This document shows, piece after piece, positions 53,281-63,210 of a stretch of DNA of 64,000 nucleotides. A program made the translations under genes and the position numbers. Source of the DNA: an uncultured Marinoscillum sp. (GTDB taxonomy: Bacteria; Bacteroidota; Bacteroidia; Cytophagales; MED-G16); NCBI GenBank assembly GCA_902628365.1, contig CACOMW010000003.1, forward strand, positions 1 through 64,000. The letters are read 5' to 3'. The notes under the pieces are model-generated. The model made no database searches and was not told the DNA's origin. It saw only the letters and a list, made by a program, of their open reading frames with translations. Each line of letters starts with the position of its first letter. The first letter of the stretch is position 1.

Positions 53281-54146
53281 TATTTCTTTTTTCTAATCAT
53301 AGAAAAAAAATCCCACATTTCATCACTTACTCTTTCAAGATTATTAAATTGGCCAGCTCCTTTTAACCACTCACCACCATCAATAGTAATAACTTCACCA
53401 TTGATATATGAGGAAAAATCAGAAACCAAATATGCAGCTAAGTTTGCTAATTCATGATGTTCTCCAACTCTTTTTAGAGGAACTTTTTTTGAAGGATCAA
53501 ATTTATCTTTCAAATCACCAGGTAACAAACGTTCCCATGCACCTTTGGTAGGAAAAGGTCCCGGAGCAATTGCATTTGATCTTATATTATATTTTGCCCA
53601 CTCAACAGCCAATGATCTAGTTAATGATAAAACACCCGCTTTCGCACATGCAGATGGAACAACGTATCCTGAGCCTGTCCATGCATAAGTAGTTACTATA
53701 TTAAGTATATTTCCAGGTTCTTTTTGTTTTATCCATTTTTTTCCTAGCAATAAAGAAAAATTGATAGTTCCTTTTAATACTATGTCAATCACAGCATCAA
53801 ATGCTCTAGTTGAAAGTCTTTCTGTTGGACTAATAAAATTACCTGCAGCATTATTTAATAAACAATCAACCTTTTTAAATTCTGAATAAGATTCATCAAT
53901 TACCTTGGAAACCAGATCAGGGTTTCTTACATCACATGTTATTGGCAAAACTTTACCACCAAATTCCTTCATCATATTATTAGCAACTTTTTTAAGTAAA
54001 TCCTCTCTTCTACTTGTAATTACAATATTAGCTCCTAGCGATAACAGGTACTCAGACATGGATTTTCCTAATCCAGAACCACCTCCTGTAACTACTATGG
54101 TTTTGCCATTTAAACTATTCTCTTTTAACATTCCTTTATTATTCAT
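53280..54146 (-). CDS. SDR-family oxidoreductase (2,4-dienoyl-CoA reductase-like)
   Basis: KTIVVTGGGSGLGKSMSEYLLSLGANIVITSR; NNAAGNFISPTERLS; stop overlaps the metG start by 1 nt. Confidence 0.9.
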   Translation of the reverse strand: MNNKGMLKENSLNGKTIVVTGGGSGLGKSMSEYLLSLGANIVITSRREDLLKKVANNMMKEFGGKVLPITCDVRNPDLVSKVIDESYSEFKKVDCLLNNAAGNFISPTERLSTRAFDAVIDIVLKGTINFSLLLGKKWIKQKEPGNILNIVTTYAWTGSGYVVPSACAKAGVLSLTRSLAVEWAKYNIRSNAIAPGPFPTKGAWERLLPGDLKDKFDPSKKVPLKRVGEHHELANLAAYLVSDFSSYINGEVITIDGGEWLKGAGQFNNLERVSDEMWDFFSMIRKKK

Positions 54147-54156
54147 TATATAAAAT

Positions 54157-55023
54157 TTAAATTGAAGAAGTAGTTACTTCTCTATTGATTTTTTTAACCA
54201 AACCTTGTAAAACACGACCAGGACCACATTCATAAAATTCTAATATTCCATCACTAATCATGTTTTGAACTGTTTGAGTCCATTTTACAGGAGAGGTTAA
54301 TTGTAAAATTAATTTTTCTTTTATTTTTTCAACAGATAATTCAGAATTTGCATCATAATTTTGATATATAGAACAAGCAGGATTTAAAAATTTTGTATTA
54401 TTGATAGCGACTTCCAATTCTTTTTTTGCAGGATTCATATATGAAGAATGAAAACCTCCTCCTACTGGTAAAATAATTACTTTAGCACCTTCATTCGATA
54501 AATCAGAAGAAATTTTGTCAATACTACTTACAGATCCTGAAATAACTAATTGGCCTGGAGAATTATAATTTGCTGGAACAACATCTTCATAATTTTCGCA
54601 TATTCTTTCAACTATTTCATCAGTCATACCTAATACAGCAGCCATTGTAGAATTTGATATTTCACAAGCTTTTTGCATTGCCCTGGCTCTTTTTATAACT
54701 AATTTGAGACCATCTTCAAAAGAAAGAGTTCCTATTGCTGTTAATGCAGAAAATTCACCTAATGAATGCCCTGCTACAGCAGAAATATCATTTATATTAG
54801 ATATTTTAAATGAGATAACAGAATGTAAAAAAATAGAAGGTTGTGTGATGTCAGTTTGTTTTAAATCTTCAATCGATCCTTTGAACATTATATCTGTAAT
54901 TTTAAAACCTAATATTTCATTTGCTATATTAAATAATGATTTAGCTTTTTGATTAGATTCAAATAAATCTTTTCCCATACCTACAAATTGAGAACCTTGA
55001 CCAGGAAATAGAAATCCTTTCAT
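54157..55023 (-). CDS. fabD: Malonyl-CoA:ACP transacylase
   Basis: MKGFLFPGQGSQFVGMGKDL; AVAGHSLGEFSALTA; start taken at the internal ATG. Confidence 0.94.
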   Translation of the reverse strand: MKGFLFPGQGSQFVGMGKDLFESNQKAKSLFNIANEILGFKITDIMFKGSIEDLKQTDITQPSIFLHSVISFKISNINDISAVAGHSLGEFSALTAIGTLSFEDGLKLVIKRARAMQKACEISNSTMAAVLGMTDEIVERICENYEDVVPANYNSPGQLVISGSVSSIDKISSDLSNEGAKVIILPVGGGFHSSYMNPAKKELEVAINNTKFLNPACSIYQNYDANSELSVEKIKEKLILQLTSPVKWTQTVQNMISDGILEFYECGPGRVLQGLVKKINREVTTSSI

Positions 55024-55056
55024 TTTTATTTTTTTTATCAAAAATAGATATAATTA

Positions 55057-55272
55057 TTAATCTTCCAGAAATCGACTTGAAATATCTTTTCTAGGCACAT
55101 AACAAATTATTTTTTTACCAAACCATCTATATCGATTATTTGATAATATGTCATAAAAAAAATTAGAATTAATTTCATTATTCAATATAAAGTTTATTGA
55201 ATTGCTACATAAATTACATTTCCCATCAAAGAAAACTATATTTTTATTTTTTATTTTAAAATCTGTAACCAT
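55057..55272 (-). pseudogene. Shortened DCC-family (DUF393) thiol-disulfide oxidoreductase with an apparent internal in-frame deletion
   Basis: N-terminal FFDGKCNLCSNSINFIL joined directly to the family's C-terminal-type FFYDILSNNRYRWFGKKIICYVP...RFLE; 71 aa versus roughly 130 aa expected. Confidence 0.65.
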
Positions 55273-58112
55273 CCTTTAATTTCATCAGTTTTTTTATTTT
55301 TATTCCAGGGAGAAAAATCTAATACATCATACGTTATTGTAGCATAAAAATAATATACTCCACTAGGTAGAAAGTTTCCATTTAAATCTCTTCCATCCCA
55401 TTTAATTAAAGTTCCTTTTTCTGGGTAGTCTGATGAATTAAATAAATAGACTTCATCTCCTTCCCTATTTAATACCTTAAATGAAACGTTTAAAACAAAT
55501 CGAGGACACCTCATAAAGTCAAAGCCAACAATTGAACCGTCGGAATAAAAAGGTGTAAAAAAGTCATTTTTCCCGTCAGCATTTGGAGTAAATACATTTG
55601 GAAGTTCATAGTTAGGACAATTGTCTCTACAAAATATGTTAGAGCGATCACTTTCATTTCCAGATCTGTCAAGAGCAGTTACATAATAACATCCTTTAAA
55701 AGAGCTCAAGTTCTTATGATTAAAAGAAGTTTCAGTTGTATTTGCAATAAGTTGAAATTCACCATCAGGAATACTATCGTTATTTGAATCTTTTGGATCG
55801 GACAAAAAATAAATATTATAAGATTTGATGTCGTCAGCACATATATTATCTAATTTTGACCAATTGAATTTGTTTTCAAATGAAGATAAATCACAAGCTT
55901 TGTCGGATAAATAATTTATACAATTAAATTCATCATCTAATTCAAGATTTTGTGGAGGGCAAGGTGGAATTAAATCATTTGTTTCAGCACATGTGGATTG
56001 AGATTTGTTTAATAGCCTATAATCCCCATTTATTGTTTTTGGCAATTTATCATTTTCATAAGTTCCAGAAGTTATAACAAAATAGCAGTAAAGCTTTGAA
56101 TCATCAAGCGGCATTCCGTTAAATTGTCCCTGATCAGTATAACTAAAGCCATTTAATATTACATTAACTGAATCAATTAAAATTAAACTATCAGAATTTA
56201 TTTGATCAACATGATTTCTGTAAATATAATGTTGAGGATACTGATTTGAATTATTTGACCACGGCACATCAAATTTCCAAGATAAAACTATGCTTTCTTG
56301 TTGTCCTTCGGCATCAAGTTTTACCGATGAAGTCTGAGCAGAAAAATCAATAGAGTTTTCAGCACTATCTAAAACTTCCACTTGATAATTAAAAACTTTT
56401 TCTTTGGAGTTTAAATCCGTATCAACAAAAAATGTATCTTCCTGAATAGAGAAAGTAAATTCATTATCATTAGAACTAAAATTATCATATCTTCTTAAAA
56501 TATATTTATAAGGTTTAGGAAATAAAATTGAATCAAGACTTAAGGGAGGATGCCAACTTACTAAAATTTCTCCGGCTTTGCTACCAGTTTTTTCAACACT
56601 GACATTTGTCATTACTGGTGCATCAGCATCCATTATAACGCATACTTCTTTAGAAGCATAGCTTGTTCCACCTTCAGGAAGCGGAAATTCAGCAACAAGT
56701 CTATAACAGTATTTGGAGCCAGGAGCTAATCCTTTACCAGAATTAGTATCAATATACTGAGTATCCCCCCCGGCATTTTCATTTATTAACTCATAGCCTG
56801 TAATTCCAACATTACAATCTTCAGGGTCAAAATCATAGCTACCTATTCTCCTCCAAATTTGAATTATTTCAACATTGCTACATGAATATTTATCCCAATT
56901 TAGCTCAACATTTCTACCTGGTAGTAATGATGCTTTAAGACCCTCAGGGGCTGAAGGAACTACTGTTATTTTCCAATTAGAAAAGTCAACTAACCTGGGG
57001 CCAAAATCTGGTAGGTCTGTAATTTTAAATTCTATTTCGTAGGGTCTGGATCTAATATGTGAACAATCAGTTTGCCATTCGAAAAATAATTGAGACGGAG
57101 AGTCTTTAAAATCTGCAGGATAAGAAAAATATTTTGCAGGAGATGTAAGAAATTCAAACGGCCCACCAAAAGCTTCAATTTTAACTCTATCTCCATCTGG
57201 ATCAGATCCATCTATTGTATCTTTAATTAAGGTTCCAACTTCAACACAAATTGGAGGTAATTGTTCTATAACTGGTCTTTCATTATCAGTTTCTTCAATA
57301 ATTACTTGCATATCTCTTGTTACATAACCAAGCTTAAACCATTCGTTATTAACTTTTCTCCATTCTATTACTCTAAAAGCAAAATTATATTCCCCCTTTT
57401 TGCCAGGAGCATCCCAAACTAAATCTCCTATAAGTGAGTCTAAAGTGAAGGTTGGAGGGCTATTCGCATCTTCATTACCTTGAGCAAAATTTTGATAAAA
57501 TTCAACTGCATTTGGAAATCTATAATTTCCAACATTAAAAAGTTCATCTTGCTTTGGTATTACTAGTTCATATGATAAACTATCACCATCAGGATCAAAA
57601 GCACCTGGATTATGAATATATTTTATAGCTACAGCTCCGTTATCAATTGGTGGTATTAATAATATTGGTGTATTATTCAATCCAAAAAAAGGATCAATTA
57701 ATATTTCAGTTTCTATATAAAAGGGAGTATCAATAGAATTATCCATATTTAGGATTCCATCATTTCTATTTTGTTCAAAATAATTTACAACATATCTTCC
57801 GGGAGCCTGGAAGGTATGTACTACTTTGAATAAATTTAAAGCAACTTGATTTTCTAATAGAAATTTTTCAACTGAAATTGCACCATCCTCTAAAACTTCT
57901 AGAACATTACCATCACCAAAATCAAATTTTCCACCTCCAAATTGAACATCGGACCCAGTGTCTGTATAACCAATTATTGTAAATTCATAGGTTAAGCTTG
58001 TATTTGAAATTCTTTTTGCAATAATTTCTCCAGCTCGAATATGAGTTGAATAACTTTTAAATGAATTAAAAATTAATAGGATAAAGAATAATACTATTCT
58101 TTTGAATTTCAT
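55251..58112 (-). CDS. T9SS type B (gliding-motility-associated C-terminal domain) secreted protein with PKD/FN3-like domains
   Basis: Signal peptide MKFKRIVLFFILLIFNSFKSYS; C-terminal LPNVFTPNADGKNDFFTPF...GVYYFYATITYD...IKGWLQILK. Confidence 0.9.
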   Translation of the reverse strand: MKFKRIVLFFILLIFNSFKSYSTHIRAGEIIAKRISNTSLTYEFTIIGYTDTGSDVQFGGGKFDFGDGNVLEVLEDGAISVEKFLLENQVALNLFKVVHTFQAPGRYVVNYFEQNRNDGILNMDNSIDTPFYIETEILIDPFFGLNNTPILLIPPIDNGAVAIKYIHNPGAFDPDGDSLSYELVIPKQDELFNVGNYRFPNAVEFYQNFAQGNEDANSPPTFTLDSLIGDLVWDAPGKKGEYNFAFRVIEWRKVNNEWFKLGYVTRDMQVIIEETDNERPVIEQLPPICVEVGTLIKDTIDGSDPDGDRVKIEAFGGPFEFLTSPAKYFSYPADFKDSPSQLFFEWQTDCSHIRSRPYEIEFKITDLPDFGPRLVDFSNWKITVVPSAPEGLKASLLPGRNVELNWDKYSCSNVEIIQIWRRIGSYDFDPEDCNVGITGYELINENAGGDTQYIDTNSGKGLAPGSKYCYRLVAEFPLPEGGTSYASKEVCVIMDADAPVMTNVSVEKTGSKAGEILVSWHPPLSLDSILFPKPYKYILRRYDNFSSNDNEFTFSIQEDTFFVDTDLNSKEKVFNYQVEVLDSAENSIDFSAQTSSVKLDAEGQQESIVLSWKFDVPWSNNSNQYPQHYIYRNHVDQINSDSLILIDSVNVILNGFSYTDQGQFNGMPLDDSKLYCYFVITSGTYENDKLPKTINGDYRLLNKSQSTCAETNDLIPPCPPQNLELDDEFNCINYLSDKACDLSSFENKFNWSKLDNICADDIKSYNIYFLSDPKDSNNDSIPDGEFQLIANTTETSFNHKNLSSFKGCYYVTALDRSGNESDRSNIFCRDNCPNYELPNVFTPNADGKNDFFTPFYSDGSIVGFDFMRCPRFVLNVSFKVLNREGDEVYLFNSSDYPEKGTLIKWDGRDLNGNFLPSGVYYFYATITYDVLDFSPWNKNKKTDEIKGWLQILK

Positions 58113-58128
58113 AAGTGTTTATTTACAA

Positions 58129-58136
58129 CAAAATTA
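58129..58136 (-). promoter_or_regulatory. Putative -7 element TAATTTTG for the T9SS type B gene
   Basis: Plus strand CAAAATTA, 16 nt upstream of the gene start at 58112. Confidence 0.4.
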
Positions 58137-58270
58137 ATACAAAGAATAAAACTTGGTATAGGTAATTACGTTTTATTGGATACGTTGTTTTAAAATGAAT
58201 CTTAATTATTATAATGTATTAAATAGAATAATTCCAAATAACATTTTAAATGGAAATAAATAATTATTTT

Positions 58271-58301
58271 TTTGAAAGCAAAATATTGAGATTTAAATTT
58301 G
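58271..58301 (+). promoter_or_regulatory. Bacteroidota sigma-A promoter TTTG-N19-TAAATTTG for sdhCAB
   Basis: TTTG 58271-58274, 19-nt spacer, TAAATTTG 58294-58301, 15 nt before the TTG start. Confidence 0.75.
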
Positions 58302-58316
58302 TTATAATATTATAAA

Positions 58317-59207
58317 TTGAAGGCAAAAAGAAAAATATTAAGTAATGATCTTTTAACTGAAAAATGGTGGATATCACCTCTTTTAGTTTTATTAGGTTTA
58401 TTAAGCTTTGTTGTTTATTCAACTTGGGCAGCGTGGCAAGGTGAACACTTTTGGTGGAGTGCAGGAAATGAAGGATTTGGTGGGTATTTATCTCCTTTTT
58501 ATTCCCCTACAGTTTATATTGATCCATCAAAATCTGGAGTTCCACCAATGGATCATGCACTCTTAGGAACTTGGCCAGAATGGCTTTGGTGGTTACCTGG
58601 ACAATCACCTGCATGGTTAATTCTTATATTTCCATTATCATTTAGATTTACTTGTTATTATTATAGAAAAGCTTATTACAGAGCATTTTCTCTAAATCCC
58701 CCTGCATGTGCTGTTCAACCAATCAAAGGAATACCATCAAAAGTTTCAGATGTAAGTGGTGATAGAATAAAAATATTTAATTCAGGAAAAAGATATGACG
58801 GAGAAACTGGTTTGCTTATTTTTCAGAACATTCATAGATATGCAATGTATTTTGCAGTTATATTTATTTTTATATTAAGTTATGATGCTTTTTTAGCTTT
58901 TTTTAATAATGGAAAATTTGGAATTGGTGTTGGAACAGTAATTCTTACAATTAATCCGATACTGTTAGGTTGTTATACATTTGGATGTCATTCCATAAGA
59001 CATTTAATTGGAGGTAATCTTGATTGTTATTCTTGTAATTTATATAAAGATAAGGTAAACCATAACAGTTGGAAAATCGTTACATTTTTAAATAGAAGAC
59101 ATCAATTATTTGCATGGCTTAGCCTAGTTTGGGTTGGATTATCCGACGTATATGTTAGGTTGGTTTCGATGGGGATAATTAATGATATTAATACTTGGGG
59201 AATATAA
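58317..59207 (+). CDS. sdhC: Succinate dehydrogenase membrane anchor, Sdh1-like 5-TM type; TTG start
   Basis: FRFTCYYYRKAYYRAFSLNPPACAV; LLGCYTFGCHSIRHLIGGNLDCYSC; directly upstream of flavoprotein and Fe-S subunits. Confidence 0.8.
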   Translation: MKAKRKILSNDLLTEKWWISPLLVLLGLLSFVVYSTWAAWQGEHFWWSAGNEGFGGYLSPFYSPTVYIDPSKSGVPPMDHALLGTWPEWLWWLPGQSPAWLILIFPLSFRFTCYYYRKAYYRAFSLNPPACAVQPIKGIPSKVSDVSGDRIKIFNSGKRYDGETGLLIFQNIHRYAMYFAVIFIFILSYDAFLAFFNNGKFGIGVGTVILTINPILLGCYTFGCHSIRHLIGGNLDCYSCNLYKDKVNHNSWKIVTFLNRRHQLFAWLSLVWVGLSDVYVRLVSMGIINDINTWGI

Positions 59208-59209
59208 TT

Positions 59210-61078
59210 ATGTTAGATATATCAGATATAAGAAGAATTAAATTCGATGTTCTAGTTATAGGTGCTGGAGGCGCCGGCTTATCAGCAGCCATAGCAGCAT
59301 CACAAGAAAAAAATATAAAGGTTGGTCTAGTATGTAAATCCTTATTAGGTAAGGCTCATACTGTTATGGCTGAAGGCGGTATGGCTGCAGCACTTGGCAA
59401 TGTAGATAATAGAGATGATTGGAAAATTCATTTTAGAGATACGATGCGCGGTGGAAAAATGCTTAATAATTGGAAAATGGCAGAAATTCATGCTAAGGAT
59501 GCACCAGCAAGAGTTAGAGAATTAGAACATTGGGGAGCTGTTTTTGATAGGACCAAAGATGGATTAATTAATCAAAGAAATTTTGGTGGGCATAGATACC
59601 CAAGATTAGCACATGTAGGTGATAGAACTGGATTAGAAATGATTAGAACTTTACAAGATCACGGAATACATCAGGGTATAGATATACACATGGAATGTAC
59701 TGCCTTGGATATAACTAAAGATAATTCCGGTAGAGTTTCTGGAATTGTTTGTATGTATAGAGAAACGGGTGAATTTATAATTTTTGAAACAAAATCATTA
59801 ATTTTTGCTACTGGCGGAGCAGGTAAATCTTGGGAAGTCACATCCAACAGTTGGGAATATACTGGTGATGGCTATGGTATGGCTTATGAAGCTGGTGCTG
59901 AATTAATTGATATGGAATTTAATCAATTTCATCCAACTGGAATGGTTTGGCCTCCTTCAGTGAAAGGAATTTTAGTTACTGAAGGCGTTAGAGGTGAGGG
60001 CGGCATATTAAAAAATAGTCAAGGAAAAAGGTTTATGTTTGATTATATTCCAGAAAAATTTGCTAATGAAACTGCAGATACTGAGGAAGAAGCTGCAAGA
60101 TGGTTAAGAGGTGATAAAGATGCAAGAAGACCACCAGAACTACTAACTAGGGATGTTGTAGCTAGAGCTATAAATACTGAAGTTAAGGCAGGAAGGGGAT
60201 CAGAGCATGGTGGTGCATATTTAGATATCGCTACTCAAAGAAATGCTGAAGATATTAAAAAGAAATTACCATCAATGTATCATCAATTTAAAGTGTTGGC
60301 TGAACTTGATATAACCAAACAGCCTATGGAAGTAGGTCCGACTTGTCACTATTTCATGGGAGGTATTAAAGTAAATGCAGAAACATCAATGACTACCGTT
60401 AAAGGTTTATTTGCTTGTGGTGAAGCTGCTGGAGGAATGCATGGTGCTAATAGATTAGGTGGAAATTCTTTATCAGATCTTCTTGTGTTTGGAAATCTGT
60501 CTGGAAGAAAAGCTGTAGAATATTCAAAAAATTTAAAATCATATCCTAAAGTCAATGATAAAGACGTTAAAAATATTATTAAAAAAGCTACTTCTATTTT
60601 AAATAGAGAAAAAGGAAATAACCCTTATTTGATTCATGAAGATCTTCAAAAAAGTATGCAATATAATGTTGGTATAATTAGAACTAAAAAAGAAATTATT
60701 GATGGTGTTAATACTATAAATAATCTCAAATCTCAATTTAAAAATGTTAAAGCACCTGGTACAAGTCAATTTAATCCTGGTTGGCATGAAGCCATAGCAC
60801 TTAGAAATCTTCTTATATCATCAGAAGCTGTTGCTAAATCTGCATTATTGAGAGAAGAAAGTAGGGGTGCCCACACTAGGGAGGATTTTCCTGATGAAAG
60901 AAAGGAATGGTTAGAGTATAATATAATAAACAAGAAGGGAAAAGATGGTGAAATGGAAACCTTAAAAGAAAAAAGAAACGAACCAGATACAGAGCTAAAT
61001 AGAATTGCTAACTCATCAATAGAAGAGCTTGAAAAAGAAGTAAAAAAAGATCATAATAAATTAATGTCCAAAGTATGA
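59210..61078 (+). CDS. sdhA: Succinate dehydrogenase/fumarate reductase flavoprotein subunit
   Basis: FDVLVIGAGGAGLSAAIAA; HTVMAEGGMAAALGN; GANRLGGNSLSDLLVFG; start placed at ATG 59210, not TTG 59195. Confidence 0.95.
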   Translation: MLDISDIRRIKFDVLVIGAGGAGLSAAIAASQEKNIKVGLVCKSLLGKAHTVMAEGGMAAALGNVDNRDDWKIHFRDTMRGGKMLNNWKMAEIHAKDAPARVRELEHWGAVFDRTKDGLINQRNFGGHRYPRLAHVGDRTGLEMIRTLQDHGIHQGIDIHMECTALDITKDNSGRVSGIVCMYRETGEFIIFETKSLIFATGGAGKSWEVTSNSWEYTGDGYGMAYEAGAELIDMEFNQFHPTGMVWPPSVKGILVTEGVRGEGGILKNSQGKRFMFDYIPEKFANETADTEEEAARWLRGDKDARRPPELLTRDVVARAINTEVKAGRGSEHGGAYLDIATQRNAEDIKKKLPSMYHQFKVLAELDITKQPMEVGPTCHYFMGGIKVNAETSMTTVKGLFACGEAAGGMHGANRLGGNSLSDLLVFGNLSGRKAVEYSKNLKSYPKVNDKDVKNIIKKATSILNREKGNNPYLIHEDLQKSMQYNVGIIRTKKEIIDGVNTINNLKSQFKNVKAPGTSQFNPGWHEAIALRNLLISSEAVAKSALLREESRGAHTREDFPDERKEWLEYNIINKKGKDGEMETLKEKRNEPDTELNRIANSSIEELEKEVKKDHNKLMSKV

Positions 61079-61818
61079 AAGATAGAGATTTTAAAATTTA
61101 TAGAGGTGACAACGAAAGAGGAGAATTAGTAAATTATAAATGTAAGGTTACTGAAGGAATGGTGGTTCTTGATGTTATACATAGAATACAAGCTGATCAA
61201 GCAAACGACTTAGCATGTAGATGGAATTGTAAAGCTGGAAAATGTGGATCTTGTAGTATTGAAATTAATGGAAAGCCCAGACTTGCATGCATGACAAGAA
61301 TGAATGAATTTGATGATACTGAAAAAATAGTAATCACGCCTTTAAAATCTTTTCCTGTTCTGAAGGATATTGTAACTGATGTATCTTGGAATTATGAACA
61401 AAATAAAAAAATCATTCCATTTTCTCCCTCTAAAAAAGATAAAGAAAAAGATTTTGTTATGATGCAAAAAGATGTAGATAGAGTCCAGCATTTTAGAAAA
61501 TGTATAGAATGTTATTTATGCCAAAATATGTGTCACGTTGTAAGAGACAATGATGGAAAAAAGAATTTTTCTGGACCAAGATTCATGACTCGACTTGCTA
61601 GTTTAGAAATGCATCCAATGGATAAAGCAGATAGAATCGGTGATATTAGAGATGTTCATGGATCTGGAATGTGTAATATAACAAGATGTTGCACCGAAGT
61701 TTGTCCAGAAGAAATTCAAATTACTGATGATGCAATTATACCTTTGAAAGAAAGAGTGATTGATAGATTTTATGACCCTGTAATGATTTTTTTCAGGAAA
61801 ATTTTTGGAAAAAATTAG
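61075..61818 (+). CDS. sdhB: Succinate dehydrogenase iron-sulfur subunit
   Basis: CRWNCKAGKCGSCSIEINGKPRLAC; CIECYLCQNMCHV; CNITRCCTEVCPEEI. Confidence 0.95.
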   Translation: MKDRDFKIYRGDNERGELVNYKCKVTEGMVVLDVIHRIQADQANDLACRWNCKAGKCGSCSIEINGKPRLACMTRMNEFDDTEKIVITPLKSFPVLKDIVTDVSWNYEQNKKIIPFSPSKKDKEKDFVMMQKDVDRVQHFRKCIECYLCQNMCHVVRDNDGKKNFSGPRFMTRLASLEMHPMDKADRIGDIRDVHGSGMCNITRCCTEVCPEEIQITDDAIIPLKERVIDRFYDPVMIFFRKIFGKN

Positions 61819-61841
61819 TTAAATTAATTTCTAATTTAACT
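61817..61841. terminator. Bidirectional hairpin between convergent genes, overlapping both stop codons
   Basis: AGTTAAATTA-ATTTC-TAATTTAACT perfect 10-bp arms; T-rich on both exits. Confidence 0.55.
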
Positions 61842-63150
61842 TCATTTTTTCTAAAGAAATTCCTTTAGTTTCTGGCATAAGTTTAAAAACAAATACAAGT
61901 TGAAAAACCATCATTATACCGAAGAAATAAAATATTACCCCAGGATTATTCCCTAATTTATTTATGATATACGGTGTGACTGCAGTTATGAATGCTGCAA
62001 AAACCCAATGAGTTGCTGTTCCAAAAGATTGTCCTTTAGCTCTATATTTATTAGGAAAAATTTCTGAAATAAATACCCAAATTACTGTTCCTTGCCCTAT
62101 CGCATGTGAAGCTACAAAAATAAGAATAAATGATAACAATAATGATGAATTTAAATTATACAAAAAACAAACTCCAATTAAAAACAAACTAAAAATATAT
62201 CCAATTGATCCAATGTACATTAAAAATTTTCTACCATAGTTATCTATCAGTCTTAATCCAATCATAGTAAAAATAAGGTTTATCAAACCTATCGACACAG
62301 AACTATATAAAGAATCAGAAGTAGCTAAACCGGCGGCTTCTAAAATTTCAGGCGCATAATAAAGGACAAAATTTATCCCTGAAAGTTGATTAAAAAAAGC
62401 AATTAAAAAAGCTAATAAAAGAGGAAATTTATAATTTTTAAAAAAATTATTTTCTTTTGATTTACTTGATATTGATTTTTCTATTTCAATTATTTTTTTA
62501 TCAACTAAATTAGATTGATATATTTTTGATAAAATATTTTTCGCTCTTTTTTTATCTTTTTTAAAAAGAATTAGCCATCTGGGACTATTGGGTATGTAAA
62601 AAACAAATATTATATAAATAAAAGCAGGAATAGCTTCTACTCCCAGCATTAACCTCCAATCTACTTTTCCTCCAACTCCTTGCAATAAATAATTTGAGAA
62701 GTATGCAATTAGAATTCCAAAAACTATATTAAACTGATATAGGGCCACCAGCTTACCTCTGTTCTCTTTATTAGAAATTTCAGATATATAAGTAGGGGAT
62801 GCTACTGTTGATGCTCCTACTCCTATTCCTCCTATAAATCTAAAAAATGAAAATGAATAGGGATCTTGTGCTAAAGCTGACCCAACAGCAGAGGTAAAAA
62901 ACAAAATACCTATCCAAATCAAAGTATTTTTTCTTCCTATTTTATCACAAGGTATAGAACCAAATATTGAACCAATAACTGTTCCCCATAATGCCATTGA
63001 CATAATGAATACACCATGAAAAATAGGTGAAGTATTCCAAAGCTCCTTTATAGGCAAATTTGCTCCAGAAATTACAACTGTATCAAATCCGAACAAAAAC
63101 CCTGCCAAAGCAACTGAAAAACTCCATAGATATCTTTTTTTGTTGATCAT
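61831..63150 (-). CDS. MFS sugar porter (XylE/GalP-like)
   Basis: AGFLFGFDTVVISGA; GSIPCDKIGRKNTLIW; FIPNSPRWL; NQLSGINFVLYYAPEI; LMPETKGISLE. Confidence 0.92.
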   Translation of the reverse strand: MINKKRYLWSFSVALAGFLFGFDTVVISGANLPIKELWNTSPIFHGVFIMSMALWGTVIGSIFGSIPCDKIGRKNTLIWIGILFFTSAVGSALAQDPYSFSFFRFIGGIGVGASTVASPTYISEISNKENRGKLVALYQFNIVFGILIAYFSNYLLQGVGGKVDWRLMLGVEAIPAFIYIIFVFYIPNSPRWLILFKKDKKRAKNILSKIYQSNLVDKKIIEIEKSISSKSKENNFFKNYKFPLLLAFLIAFFNQLSGINFVLYYAPEILEAAGLATSDSLYSSVSIGLINLIFTMIGLRLIDNYGRKFLMYIGSIGYIFSLFLIGVCFLYNLNSSLLLSFILIFVASHAIGQGTVIWVFISEIFPNKYRAKGQSFGTATHWVFAAFITAVTPYIINKLGNNPGVIFYFFGIMMVFQLVFVFKLMPETKGISLEKMKLN

Positions 63151-63210
63151 ATAATTATGAATAATTTTACTAAAGTAAATATTTTAAAATTAATTTATAA
63201 AAATAAAATT

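Noticed and set aside
59195-59209. TTG start for sdhA in the ORF track
   Set aside because: ATG at 59210 gives the expected sdhA N-terminus; the upstream TTG lies inside the sdhC coding end.
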